Shown here piece by piece: positions 17,901 to 26,222 of a stretch of DNA of 64,000 bases. Under the pieces are notes generated by a model. It did no database searches. It was not told the DNA's origin and was given only the letters and a program-made list of their open reading frames with translations. Both the position numbers and the translations under genes were made by a program. The number at the start of each line of letters is the position of its first letter. Position 1 is the stretch's first letter. The DNA is from Microcella alkalica. GTDB taxonomy: Bacteria; Actinomycetota; Actinomycetes; Actinomycetales; Microbacteriaceae. The stretch lies in NCBI RefSeq assembly GCF_014137945.1, contig NZ_JACGWX010000004.1, positions 1 through 64,000 of the forward strand, written 5' to 3'.

Positions 17901-18847
17901 CCGACGTCACCGACAAGGCCGAGGCCAAGCTCGACCGCCCGCTCGGTCAGAAGAACGATCCCCGTGCCGCCAAGCTCAGCCGGGCATCCAAGGCCAAGCA
18001 GAAGCTGACCTCGCCCGGCGCGACGATCGCGGCGGTCATCATCGCCGTCATCTGGACGATCCCGACCTTCGGTCTGCTCGTCTCGTCGTTCCGCACGCCG
18101 GAGGAGATCCGCACCAACGGCTGGTGGAACATGTTCGTCAGCCCGAGCTTCACGCTCGAGAACTATGCCGACGTGCTCACGACGCAGGGCGCCTCCTCGG
18201 CGAACCTCAGCTCGTACTTCGTGAACTCTCTCATCATCGCCATCCCGGCGGCTCTGTTCCCGATCATCCTCGCCACGATGGCCGCGTACGCGTTCGCGTG
18301 GATCAAGTTCAAGGGCTCGGGCGCGATCTTCGTTCTCATCTTCGCCCTGCAGATCGTGCCGCTGCAGATGGCGCTCATCCCGCTGCTGCAGATCTTCTCG
18401 AGCGTGCTCGGCATCAGCGGAACCTTCCCCGCGGTGTGGATCGCGCACACGATCTTCGGTCTGCCGCTCACGATCTTCCTGATGCACAACTTCATCGCGG
18501 AGATCCCGGGGGAGGTCATCGAGGCGGCGCGTGTCGACGGTGCGAACCACACGCAGATCTTCTTCCGGATCATCATCCCGCTGTCGCTCCCGGCGCTCGC
18601 CTCGATCGGCATCTTCCAGTTCCTCTGGGTCTGGAACGATCTGCTCGTGGCGCTCGTGTTCTCCGGCGGCACAGCCGACGTCGCGCCACTGACGCAGCGA
18701 TTGGCCGAGCTCGTGGGCAACTTCGGGCGCAACCAGGAACGCCTGCCCGCTGCAGCGTTCATCTCGCTGATCATCCCGCTCATCGTGTTCTTCAGCCTTC
18801 AGCGGTACTTCGTGCGCGGTCTTCTGGCCGGCTCGACGAAGGGCTGA
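17897..18847 (+). CDS. Sugar ABC importer permease (AglG-like)
   Basis: Second permease of the heterodimer, 316 aa. Its cytoplasmic N-terminus is basic, followed by six spans. The EAA loop is EAARVDGANHTQIFFRIIIP. The end QRYFVRGLLAGSTKG matches the usual MalG-type C-terminus, ending in the short tail that reaches the ATPase. It starts four bases inside the previous gene (ATGA). It ends the operon. Confidence 0.9.
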   Translation: MTDVTDKAEAKLDRPLGQKNDPRAAKLSRASKAKQKLTSPGATIAAVIIAVIWTIPTFGLLVSSFRTPEEIRTNGWWNMFVSPSFTLENYADVLTTQGASSANLSSYFVNSLIIAIPAALFPIILATMAAYAFAWIKFKGSGAIFVLIFALQIVPLQMALIPLLQIFSSVLGISGTFPAVWIAHTIFGLPLTIFLMHNFIAEIPGEVIEAARVDGANHTQIFFRIIIPLSLPALASIGIFQFLWVWNDLLVALVFSGGTADVAPLTQRLAELVGNFGRNQERLPAAAFISLIIPLIVFFSLQRYFVRGLLAGSTKG

Positions 18848-19019
18848 TCGGGCGACCGACCGAGCTCTCGCGACGCCCCTGGAGGAGACTCCGGGGGCGT
18901 CGTGGCATGCGACGGATGCCCGCGGGCGCGCCCCGGGCATCCGTCGCCATCGCGCGCGGTGCGCTCGGTGCCCGCTCAGGGCCGCGCCGCCTCCCGGCGC
19001 ACTGTCGGCGGTGCCGATC
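18848..19019. other. Intergenic region with inverted repeat
   Basis: Contains a long inverted repeat: GCGACGGATGCCCG at about 18908 and CGGGCATCCGTCGC ending near 18950. It probably terminates the permease operon. No gene seen. Confidence 0.6.
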
Positions 19020-19025
19020 TAGGCT
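19020..19025 (+). promoter_or_regulatory. -10 element of the interrupted ABC exporter gene
   Basis: TAGGCT ends 6 nt before the GTG at 19032. The native promoter and start codon are therefore left of the IS21 insertion, cut off from the rest of the gene. Confidence 0.6.
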
Positions 19026-19031
19026 CGCGAC

Positions 19032-19101
19032 GTGAGCATGGGACACGGGTCGGGCGGCGGCATGGGCGGCGGAGGCATGGGCGGCCGTGACGGCGCTCAG
19101 C
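19032..19101 (+). pseudogene. 5' fragment of ABC exporter gene cut by IS21
   Basis: Starting at the GTG, it encodes a short Gly/Met-rich leader (MSMGHGSGGGMGGGG...). This is the N-terminal style seen in actinobacterial ABC exporters of the type encoded at 21417-23306. The reading frame then runs into the left end of the IS21 element at about 19102 and stops inside it. Both pieces have the same strand, and the product of the right piece lacks exactly this leader. Confidence 0.8.
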
Positions 19102-19150
19102 GAATTTCCCCAGAGTTGCTCATCGAACTTCCCCAGGTCGCGGGGTCAGG

Positions 19151-19969
19151 TTAGCGCGGGTTGGTGCCGGTGGTGACGCGGCGGAGCTCGTCCGCGGCAG
19201 CGTGGTGGTTGCGGAGCCGGTAGGAGGCGCCGTCGAGGGTGACGACGACGGAGCGGTGCAGGAGCCGGTCGAGCATGGCGGCGGCGACGGTGGTGTCGCC
19301 GAGGACCTCGCCCCAGGCTCCGACGGGCCGGTTCGTGGTGATCACGATCGAGGTCTTCAGGTAGCGCTGGTTGATGACCTGGAACAGGGCGGAGGCGGCC
19401 TCGCCGGGCAGCGGCAGGTAGCCGAGCTCGTCGATGATCAGCAGCGTCGGGCCGGCGAAGAAGCGCATCATCGTGGACCACTTGCCCTCGATCGCGGCGC
19501 GGTGGCAGCGGGCGGCGAGGTCGGCGGCGGAGGTGAAATAGACGCGGTAGCCGGCGTGCACGGCGGCGTGGCCGAGACCGGTGGCGATGTGGGTCTTGCC
19601 GACGCCGGGCGGGCCGATGAGGAGCACGTTGGTGGCGGTCTCGAGGTAGCGGCAGGTGCCGAGCTCGGCCAGCAGCGACCGGTCGATGCCGGAGGCTGCG
19701 TCGAGGTCGAAGTCGGCCAGGGTGGCGCCGGTGGGGAGGTTCGCGAACCGGTGACGGCCGGCGAGGCGGCGCGCGTCGGTGGCAGTGACCTCGACGCGCA
19801 GCAGCCGCTCGAGCGCCTGCGTCAGCGACCAGCCCTCGGCGCTGGCCTGGTCCAGCACGGACGGGAGAGCCTCGGCGGCGTCGGCGAGCTTCAGCTCGGC
19901 CAGGTGGCCGCGCAGCTGCTGATAGACGCTCGCCGCCGTCGCGGTGGTGGTGTGGGTGTGGGTGGTCAT
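19151..19969 (-). CDS. istB: IS21 IstB helper ATPase
   Basis: AAA+ ATPase of 272 aa that assists the transposase by selecting and bending target DNA. Walker A is GPPGVGKTHIA and Walker B is LLIIDELGYLP; VITTNRPVGAWGEVLGD follows, typical of IstB/DnaC-like proteins. The ATG at 19969 overlaps the istA stop by 4 bp (ATGA). The open frame continues far upstream, but that part is antisense to istA and is not coding. Confidence 0.95.
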   Translation of the reverse strand: MTTHTHTTTATAASVYQQLRGHLAELKLADAAEALPSVLDQASAEGWSLTQALERLLRVEVTATDARRLAGRHRFANLPTGATLADFDLDAASGIDRSLLAELGTCRYLETATNVLLIGPPGVGKTHIATGLGHAAVHAGYRVYFTSAADLAARCHRAAIEGKWSTMMRFFAGPTLLIIDELGYLPLPGEAASALFQVINQRYLKTSIVITTNRPVGAWGEVLGDTTVAAAMLDRLLHRSVVVTLDGASYRLRNHHAAADELRRVTTGTNPR

Positions 19970-21294
19970 GGGAGGGTGTTCCTGTTCTTCGCGGCCTGCT
20001 CGTAGGCGGCCAGGTCGGTGACGGTCGAGACGGGTCCGGCGGTGCCGGTGAGGATGCCGGCGGCGCGCAGCGCCGCGCTGCCGGGCGGGATGCGCTCCTT
20101 GCGACGATGGGGTCGTCCGGGCGGGGCCGAGGCGAGCGCGATCGTCTCGAGCGCGGTGACGTGGCCGGTGTCGCGGATCGTGACGCCCAGCCCGGGCTCG
20201 GCGAGCCGGTGGCGGGCGATGACGGTGCCGGCGGCGGTGGCGATGTCGATCGTGTCCGCGGCCAGCCGCCAGCGGACGTGCACGCGCGCCGCGGCCAGCT
20301 CCGGCGGGACCGAGTAGCGGTTGCCGCGCCAGTCGATCAGCGCCTGCCGGGTCGCGGTGCGTTGCTCGGTGACGACCACCGGGAACGGCGCCGAAGGCAG
20401 CGGCCGCAGCCGCTCGGCGGCGAACATCGCGGCCGCGGTCGTCGTCCCGGCCGAGCCCTCGCGCTTGCGCCCGTCCTGGCGCTGGGCGAACGCCTGGAGG
20501 GACGCTTGCGCCTGCTCGAGGGTCGTCTCGTCCGGCAGGGTCCGCCACCAGCGCTGCGCGGCGGTGTGGTTGTTCTTCTCCACCACGCCCTTGCGGTTGC
20601 CGGAGCGGGGCCGGCAGGCGACCGCCTGCACGCCGTGGTGCTTCGCGAACGCGGCGAACTGCGCCGTCAGATCGCCCGAGGCGGGATCGAGCACGGTCCG
20701 CATCCGGTCGAAGCGCCAGTCGCGGGTGAGCCCGCCCAGCAGGCCCAGCACGGCCGTCATCGCGGCCAGCAGGTGCGGCAGGTCCATCGAGGGCGACAGC
20801 ACCGCCCGCCAGACGCCCGAGTGGGCGAGGGAGCCGACCAGCGCGTAGGCGCGCTTGCCCGGGAACGCCCAGCCCGCCGGTGGGTCCGGCAGCTCGACCC
20901 AGTCGAACTGCGTCTCCTCGCCCGGCGGGTGCGCGATGACCGCGTTCGCCCGCCTCGTGACATGCGCGCACGCGACGCACGCTGGCCGCAGCCCCCGAGC
21001 ACGGATCTGCCGCGTGAGCGTCGGGTACGAGCCGGCGTAGCCGAGCGCGGCGAGCTCGTCCAGCAGCGTCACCGCCCAGAGGTGCGGGTCCTCGGTCAGC
21101 CGGGCCGCGACGTAGTCGACGAACCCATCGAACGGGTCCGGCGAAGCTCGCTGGCGGACTCCAGGTTGGCGCTCTCCGGCGAGGTAGGCGCGGATCGTCT
21201 TGCGGTCGTGGTTCGTGCGGCGGGCGATCTCGCTGATCGTCATCCCCTGCCGCTGCAGAGCGTGGATGTCCACGCTGCTCCTCTCTGAGAGCAT
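19966..21294 (-). CDS. istA: IS21 IstA transposase
   Basis: DDE transposase of 442 aa. An N-terminal helix-turn-helix (MTISEIARRTNHDRKTIRAYLAG) is followed by the catalytic core, with the first Asp in EETQFDWVELPD and later QAVACRPRSGNRKGVVEKNNHTAAQ, which contains the Glu region. The C-terminal DNA-interacting part has NRYSVPPELAAARV. It starts at the ATG at 21294 and overlaps istB. No damage is visible, so the element may still be mobile. Confidence 0.95.
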   Translation of the reverse strand: MLSERSSVDIHALQRQGMTISEIARRTNHDRKTIRAYLAGERQPGVRQRASPDPFDGFVDYVAARLTEDPHLWAVTLLDELAALGYAGSYPTLTRQIRARGLRPACVACAHVTRRANAVIAHPPGEETQFDWVELPDPPAGWAFPGKRAYALVGSLAHSGVWRAVLSPSMDLPHLLAAMTAVLGLLGGLTRDWRFDRMRTVLDPASGDLTAQFAAFAKHHGVQAVACRPRSGNRKGVVEKNNHTAAQRWWRTLPDETTLEQAQASLQAFAQRQDGRKREGSAGTTTAAAMFAAERLRPLPSAPFPVVVTEQRTATRQALIDWRGNRYSVPPELAAARVHVRWRLAADTIDIATAAGTVIARHRLAEPGLGVTIRDTGHVTALETIALASAPPGRPHRRKERIPPGSAALRAAGILTGTAGPVSTVTDLAAYEQAAKNRNTLP

Positions 21295-21416
21295 GAGAAA
21301 CAGGGCCTTCCTGGGCTGGTGTGTGTTCAGAGACCACCAGCATCCAGGGAGGCCCGCCTCATGCGGCGGAGCGACCCAGAGTGGGGAGATTCGATGAGCA
21401 GAACTGGGGAAATTCA

Positions 21417-23306
21417 GTGAGCGCCGTCAGCCGCGGAGGCCGCGGCGGTCGTGTCGCCGGGAGCGATGTCGCCGCGCAGAAGGCGGCCAACGCCGAGGCG
21501 CCGCGCATCCCGAACCTGCTGCCGCGCATCGCGCAGCTGTTCGCTCCGCACAAGGCCGTGCTCGCCCTCACGATCGCGCTCGTGCTCGTCAGCGCCGGTC
21601 TCAGCGTCCTGCCTCCTCTGCTCACCCAGCAGGCGTTCGACGTCGGGCTGTTCCCACCCGAGGGCGAGCCGAACGTGCCGGTGCTGCTGCGCATCGTCGG
21701 GCTCATGCTCGTGCTCTGGGTGGCGAGCGCGGGGCTCGGCATCGCGCAGACGTACCTCACCGCGAGCGTCGGGAACTCGGTCATGGCGCAGCTGCGCGTG
21801 ACCCTCTTCGACCACCTCCAGCGCATGGAGCTCGCCTTCTTCACGCGCACCAAGACGGGCGTGATCCAGTCTCGGCTGCAGAACGATGTCGGTGGCGTCG
21901 CGAGCGTGCTGAGCAACACGGTCTCGAGCGTGATCGGAAACACCGTCACGGTGCTCGCCGCCCTCGTCGCGATGCTGCTGCTGAGCTGGCAGCTGACGCT
22001 CACGGCGGTCATCCTGCTGCCCCTGCTCATCGCGGCGCAGCAGCGCGTCGGCCAGGTGCGCGCGCGCATCGCGACGAAGACGCAGGAGTCGCTGAGCGAC
22101 ATGACCGCGATCACGCAGGAGGCCCTGAGCGTCTCGGGCATCATGCTCGCGAAGGGCTTCTTCCGCCAGAACGCCGAGGTCGACCGATACCGCGCCGAGA
22201 ACGAGACGCAGCGCGGCCTGCAGGTGCAGCTGCAGATGAGCGGCCAGTGGTTCTTCGCGATGGTCAACGTCTTCCTCAGCGTGATCCCGGCGATCATCTA
22301 CCTCGTCGCGGCGTGGCTGTTGCAGGCGGATGTCGCGATCACCGCGGGCACGCTCGTCGCGTTCACGACGGTGCAGGCCCGGTTGACCTTTCCGCTGCTC
22401 GGCCTCATGCGGGTCGCCCTCGACCTGCAGACCTCCGGAGCCCTGTTCGCGCGCATCTTCGAGTACCTCGACCTGAAGCCCGCGATCACGGAGGCGCCCG
22501 ACGCGCGCGCGGTCGACGAGCGCCAGGTGGGGCGCATCCGCTTCGAGGACGTCGTCTTCCGGTACCCGGACGCCGGCCCCGACCAGGCGCCGACCCTCGA
22601 TCGCGTCTCCTTCTCGGTCGAGCCCGGCCAGTTCGTGGCGTTCGTCGGCCCATCGGGCGCGGGCAAGACGACGATCTCGTACCTGATCCCGCGGCTGCAC
22701 GAGGCGAGTGAGGGGCGCGTGCTGTTCGCGGGCGACGACGTGCGCGAGCTCAACCAGGAGAGCCTCATCGCGCAGGTCGGCATCGTCAGCCAGGAGACCT
22801 ACCTCTTCCACGCGACGATCGCCGAGAACCTGCGGTACGCGAAGCCGGAGGCGACGGATGAGGAGCTCGAGGTCGCCTGCCGTGCGGCGAGCATCCACGA
22901 GACGATCGCGAGCTTCCCCGACGGCTACGACACGATCGTCGGCGAGCGGGGCTACCGACTGTCGGGCGGCGAGAAGCAACGCATCGCGATCGCTCGTGTG
23001 CTGCTCAAGGACCCCCCGGTTCTGATCCTCGACGAGGCGACGAGCGCGCTCGACTCGGTCTCCGAGCGCGTCGTGCAATCGGCGCTCGACTCGGCGACCC
23101 GCGGCCGCACGACCGTCGCGATCGCGCACCGGCTGTCGACCGTCGCGGGCGCCGATGTCATCCACGTCATCGACCGGGGGCGCATCGTCGAGATCGGCTC
23201 GCACGACGAGCTGCTCGCACTCGGCGGCGTGTACGCGCGGCTCGTGGCTGAGCAGTCGACCGACTTCGGCCGGTCGGCCTCAGCGGCGTCGCCCCACGCG
23301 CTCTGA
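21417..23306 (+). CDS. ABC exporter, TMD-ATPase half-transporter, 5' end replaced by IS21
   Basis: Half-size exporter of 629 aa from the GTG at 21417, immediately after the IS21 end. Six membrane spans (about residues 45-330) are followed by the ATPase: Walker A GPSGAGKTT, Q-loop VSQETYLF, signature LSGGEKQRIAIAR, Walker B VLILDEATSALD and H-loop AIAHRLST. It resembles MsbA/LmrA-type exporters. The leader and promoter are at 19020-19101. The transmembrane and ATPase parts are complete, so the protein could work if transcription starts in or reads through the IS. No evident ribosome-binding site precedes the new GTG. Confidence 0.88.
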   Translation: MSAVSRGGRGGRVAGSDVAAQKAANAEAPRIPNLLPRIAQLFAPHKAVLALTIALVLVSAGLSVLPPLLTQQAFDVGLFPPEGEPNVPVLLRIVGLMLVLWVASAGLGIAQTYLTASVGNSVMAQLRVTLFDHLQRMELAFFTRTKTGVIQSRLQNDVGGVASVLSNTVSSVIGNTVTVLAALVAMLLLSWQLTLTAVILLPLLIAAQQRVGQVRARIATKTQESLSDMTAITQEALSVSGIMLAKGFFRQNAEVDRYRAENETQRGLQVQLQMSGQWFFAMVNVFLSVIPAIIYLVAAWLLQADVAITAGTLVAFTTVQARLTFPLLGLMRVALDLQTSGALFARIFEYLDLKPAITEAPDARAVDERQVGRIRFEDVVFRYPDAGPDQAPTLDRVSFSVEPGQFVAFVGPSGAGKTTISYLIPRLHEASEGRVLFAGDDVRELNQESLIAQVGIVSQETYLFHATIAENLRYAKPEATDEELEVACRAASIHETIASFPDGYDTIVGERGYRLSGGEKQRIAIARVLLKDPPVLILDEATSALDSVSERVVQSALDSATRGRTTVAIAHRLSTVAGADVIHVIDRGRIVEIGSHDELLALGGVYARLVAEQSTDFGRSASAASPHAL

Positions 23307-23316
23307 GCGAAGCGAC

Positions 23317-24018
23317 CTACGAGCGCTCCTCGAGCAGCTCGGTCATGTAGTCGATCTCCTTCTGCTGCAGCTGCACCACTCCGCCGGCGAGCCGCGTGAC
23401 GAGCTCGTTCTCGGTGCGCACGAGCACGGCCTCGGCCATCTCGACGCCGCCCTCGTGATGCTCGATCATGAGTTCGAGCCACAGCACCTCGGCCTCGAGG
23501 CCCTCGGCGTCGCGCAGGGCGGCCATTTCCTCCGGGCTCGCGAGCCCCGGCATCGGCTCGCCAGGAGTGTGCGCGTCGCTGTGCTCGTCGTGCCCGCCGT
23601 CGAGCGTCGGCAGCGCCATCCACGCCATCTCGGGCTCGGTCGACGTCTGCGGCACGCCCCACATGGTGAGCCACGCGAACATCTGCCCCGCCTGCTGCGC
23701 CTGCGCGGTCGCGATGTCGAGCGCGAGCAGCCGGACCTCCTCGTCGTCAGTGCGGTCGCGCAGCAGCAGCGACATCTCGACCGCCTGGTTGTGGTGCGTC
23801 TGCATGTCGCGCGAGAACCCGGCCTCAGCGCTCTCCGCTGCGGGGGCGGATGCGGCGCCCGCGGGCGCCGTCGCGCGACCGAGCAGCACGCCGGCGACGA
23901 GGGCCACGAGCACGAGCAGCGCCCCCGCGACGATCAGACGCACGCGGGCGGGGCTGCGCTCGGGCCGGGCATCCGTCGAGGACGATGCGGGAGCCGGATC
24001 AGCGCTCGACAAGACCAC
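23317..24018 (-). CDS. DUF305 family membrane-anchored protein
   Basis: Protein of 233 aa. After a short cytoplasmic N-terminus there is one membrane span (RLIVAGALLVLVALVAGVLLG, about residues 30-50). The extracytoplasmic domain carries two histidine-rich ferritin-like repeats, MQTHHNQAVEMSLLL and MIEHHEGGVEMAEAV, diagnostic of DUF305, a family linked to metal (often copper) handling. The GTG at 24018 overlaps the stop of the upstream gene (TAGTG), so the two are one operon. Function is not proved; the histidines suggest metal binding. Confidence 0.88.
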   Translation of the reverse strand: MVLSSADPAPASSSTDARPERSPARVRLIVAGALLVLVALVAGVLLGRATAPAGAASAPAAESAEAGFSRDMQTHHNQAVEMSLLLRDRTDDEEVRLLALDIATAQAQQAGQMFAWLTMWGVPQTSTEPEMAWMALPTLDGGHDEHSDAHTPGEPMPGLASPEEMAALRDAEGLEAEVLWLELMIEHHEGGVEMAEAVLVRTENELVTRLAGGVVQLQQKEIDYMTELLEERS

Positions 24019-24674
24019 TACGCGATCTTGCCGGGGCCGTCGACGGCCTGGGTGCACAGCGCGCCGGGCTCGGGAGCGTCGGGGGAGGCGCGGTACTTGA
24101 CGATGAAGTCGGCGAGGCGCTCGTCGTCGACCCCGTCGAGCTGCACCTGGTAGCCCCAGGCGCTCGCCACGACAGGAGTCTCGAGGCCCTCGAACGGAGA
24201 GAGGATCACGTAGGTGTTCGGCATCGCATCGCGCAGGGCATCCAGGTCGCCGCCCGTGACCTCCTCGGGGTCGTAGGTGACCCACACGGCGCCGTGCTCG
24301 AGCGAGTGCACCGCGTTCTCGGCGGGCACCTCCTGCTCGTAGATGCCGCAGTTGAGCCACGCCGCGTTGTGCGGGCCGCCCACGGGCGGGGTCTGGTCGT
24401 AGTCGACGGCGCCCTCGACGTGCACGCCCTCGATCTCGTCGAAGGTCTCGAGGCCGGCGATGTCGATGTCCTCCGGCTCGACGCGCGGCTGAGCGCTCGT
24501 GACGACGATCGAGACGATGATCGCGATCACCGCGAGGGCGCCGACGACGGCGCTGCCGATGGCGATGAGGTTGCGGCGCTTCTCGCGCTCCTGCTTCGCC
24601 CTGAGGGCGGCGACCTTCTCGGCGCGGCGCTTCTCGCGCTGCTGCTTGATCGTGAGGTTCTCGTCGTTCGACAC
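24018..24674 (-). CDS. DUF3105 family membrane-anchored protein
   Basis: Protein of 218 aa. A highly charged coiled N-terminus (KQQREKRRAEKVAALRAKQEREKRR) precedes a single span (about 36-58). The extracytoplasmic DUF3105 domain has PPVGGPHNAAWLNCGIYEQEV and AVHSLEHGAVWVTY, with conserved His and Cys, and ends with a second Cys (GALCTQ). This family commonly neighbours DUF305 genes and is thought to work in the cell envelope, possibly with metal. Role unknown. It overlaps the DUF305 gene by one base. Confidence 0.88.
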   Translation of the reverse strand: MSNDENLTIKQQREKRRAEKVAALRAKQEREKRRNLIAIGSAVVGALAVIAIIVSIVVTSAQPRVEPEDIDIAGLETFDEIEGVHVEGAVDYDQTPPVGGPHNAAWLNCGIYEQEVPAENAVHSLEHGAVWVTYDPEEVTGGDLDALRDAMPNTYVILSPFEGLETPVVASAWGYQVQLDGVDDERLADFIVKYRASPDAPEPGALCTQAVDGPGKIA

Positions 24675-24815
24675 GCTCGGGGCTCCAGCCGTGAGGGGAG
24701 GGGTTCGACGGCGCGCGCGAGAGCGCGGCCAGGGCGCTCACATTGTCTCAGATGACATTTCGACTTCCTGTCAGGGGCGGGCGCAGGCGACTTCGGGGCG
24801 GATGCCCGGCGCGGG

Positions 24816-24821
24816 TAGGCT
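24816..24821 (+). promoter_or_regulatory. -10 element of cystathionine beta-synthase gene, leaderless
   Basis: TAGGCT ends 6 nt before the ATG at 24828. Confidence 0.55.
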
Positions 24822-24827
24822 CGCAGG

Positions 24828-26222
24828 ATGAAGTTCGCCCGCTCCGTCGTCGACCTCATCGGCGACACGCCCCTCGTGCAGCTCAACCGCGTGACCGAGG
24901 GCGTCTCGGCCACCGTGCTCGCCAAGGTCGAGTATCTGAACCCCGGCGGGAGCGCGAAGGACCGCATCGCGACGCGCATCATCGACGCCGCCGAGCGCGA
25001 GGGTTTGCTCAAGCCGGGCGGCACGATCGTCGAGCCGACGAGCGGCAACACGGGCGTCGGGCTCGCGCTCGTCGCCCAGCAGCGCGGCTACCGCTGCGTG
25101 TTCGTGCTTCCCGACAAGGTCGGCGAGGACAAGCGCAACGTGCTCACCGCGTACGGTGCCGAGATCGTGGTCACCCCGACGGCCGTCGCTCCCGAGGACC
25201 CGGAGTCGTACTACTCGGTCTCCGATCGTCTCGCGCGCGAGATCCCCGGCGCCTTCAAGCCGAACCAGTACGCGAACCCCAACGGGCCGCTCAGCCACTA
25301 CGAGACCACGGGCCCCGAGATCTGGCGCGACACCGACGGCCGAGTCACCCACTTCGTGACGGGAGTCGGCACGGGCGGCACGATCACCGGCACGGGCCGC
25401 TACCTGCGCGAGGTGAGCGCCGACCGTGCGAGCGGCCGCGTTCAGATCGTCGGCGTCGACCCCGTGGGCAGCGTCTACTCGGGCGGCTCGGGCCAGCCCT
25501 ACCTCGTCGAGGGCGTGGGTGAGGACTTCTGGCCGGCCGCCTACGACCCGAGCGTCACCGACCGCATAGTGGCCGTGAGCGACCAGCAGTCGTTCGACAT
25601 GACCGTGCGCCTCGCGCGCGAGGAGGGCCTGCTCGTCGGCGGCTCGTGCGGCATGGCCGCGGTCGGCGCCCTGGAGGTCGCGCGCGAGCTCGGCCCCGAT
25701 GACGTCGTCGTCGTGCTGCTTCCCGACGGCGGTCGCGGCTACCTCGGCAAGATCTTCAACGAGCACTGGATGCGCCGCCACGGCTTCACCGCCGCTCAGG
25801 GCTCGCCGACCGTCGCCGACGCCGTGCGCCCCGACCCCGCGGCGCTGCCCCACGTGCTGCGGCAGCACTCGGTGGCCGACGCGATCGCCGCGCTTGAGGC
25901 GCACGATCATGCGCTGCCGGTGCTCTCGTCGGCTCCCCCGGCGGTGCTCGGAGAGGTCGTGGGCACGGTCGACTCGCGCTCGTTGCTGCGCGCGCTCGGC
26001 GCAGGCGACGTCACCACCGCGAGCCCCGTGACCGATGCCATGGCGCCGCGCCTGCCGCTCGTGGGGGCGCACGAGTCGCTCGGCGACGCCCGCGCGCACT
26101 TCGAAGAGCGCGGCCCCGGCGGCCAGCTGCCCGACACCCTGCTCGTGCTCGACGGCGGCAACCCCGTCGGCCTGCTCACGCGTCACGACCTCGTGCGCGC
26201 TCTCGCGAAGGACCCCTCATGA
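24828..26222 (+). CDS. cbs: Cystathionine beta-synthase
   Basis: PLP enzyme of 464 aa condensing serine (or acetylserine) with homocysteine to cystathionine. The Schiff-base lysine is in NPGGSAKDR (Lys44). The substrate loop is TSGNTGVGLA, and the cofactor phosphate-binding loop is GVGTGGTITGTGRYL. The C-terminal quarter (about 335-460) looks like a CBS-domain pair with SVADAIAALEAHDHALPV and DTLLVLDGGNPVGLLTRHDLV, which distinguishes it from plain cysteine synthases. It overlaps the next gene by 4 bp (ATGA). Together they encode transsulfuration between homocysteine and cysteine. Confidence 0.9.
   Translation: MKFARSVVDLIGDTPLVQLNRVTEGVSATVLAKVEYLNPGGSAKDRIATRIIDAAEREGLLKPGGTIVEPTSGNTGVGLALVAQQRGYRCVFVLPDKVGEDKRNVLTAYGAEIVVTPTAVAPEDPESYYSVSDRLAREIPGAFKPNQYANPNGPLSHYETTGPEIWRDTDGRVTHFVTGVGTGGTITGTGRYLREVSADRASGRVQIVGVDPVGSVYSGGSGQPYLVEGVGEDFWPAAYDPSVTDRIVAVSDQQSFDMTVRLAREEGLLVGGSCGMAAVGALEVARELGPDDVVVVLLPDGGRGYLGKIFNEHWMRRHGFTAAQGSPTVADAVRPDPAALPHVLRQHSVADAIAALEAHDHALPVLSSAPPAVLGEVVGTVDSRSLLRALGAGDVTTASPVTDAMAPRLPLVGAHESLGDARAHFEERGPGGQLPDTLLVLDGGNPVGLLTRHDLVRALAKDPS

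Larger units (their letters stand above)
19102..21415 (-). mobile_element. IS21-family insertion sequence (istA-istB)
   Basis: Element of about 2.3 kb, complete by appearance. Terminal inverted repeats begin GAATTTCCCCAG at both ends and continue with a shared TGCTCATCGAA and a second CCCCA block (left about 19102-19135, right about 21380-21415). Such internally repeated ends are typical of IS21. It carries istA and istB on the minus strand and splits an ABC exporter gene. Confidence 0.93.

Noticed and set aside
19970-21343. Minus-strand extension of istB through istA
   Set aside because: Different frame from the recognisable IstA protein; istB starts at 19969 with the usual ATGA overlap.
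19102-21415. Target-site duplication of the IS21 element
   Set aside because: Flanks (GCTCAG on the left, GTGAGC on the right) do not give a convincing direct repeat by eye, so none is claimed.
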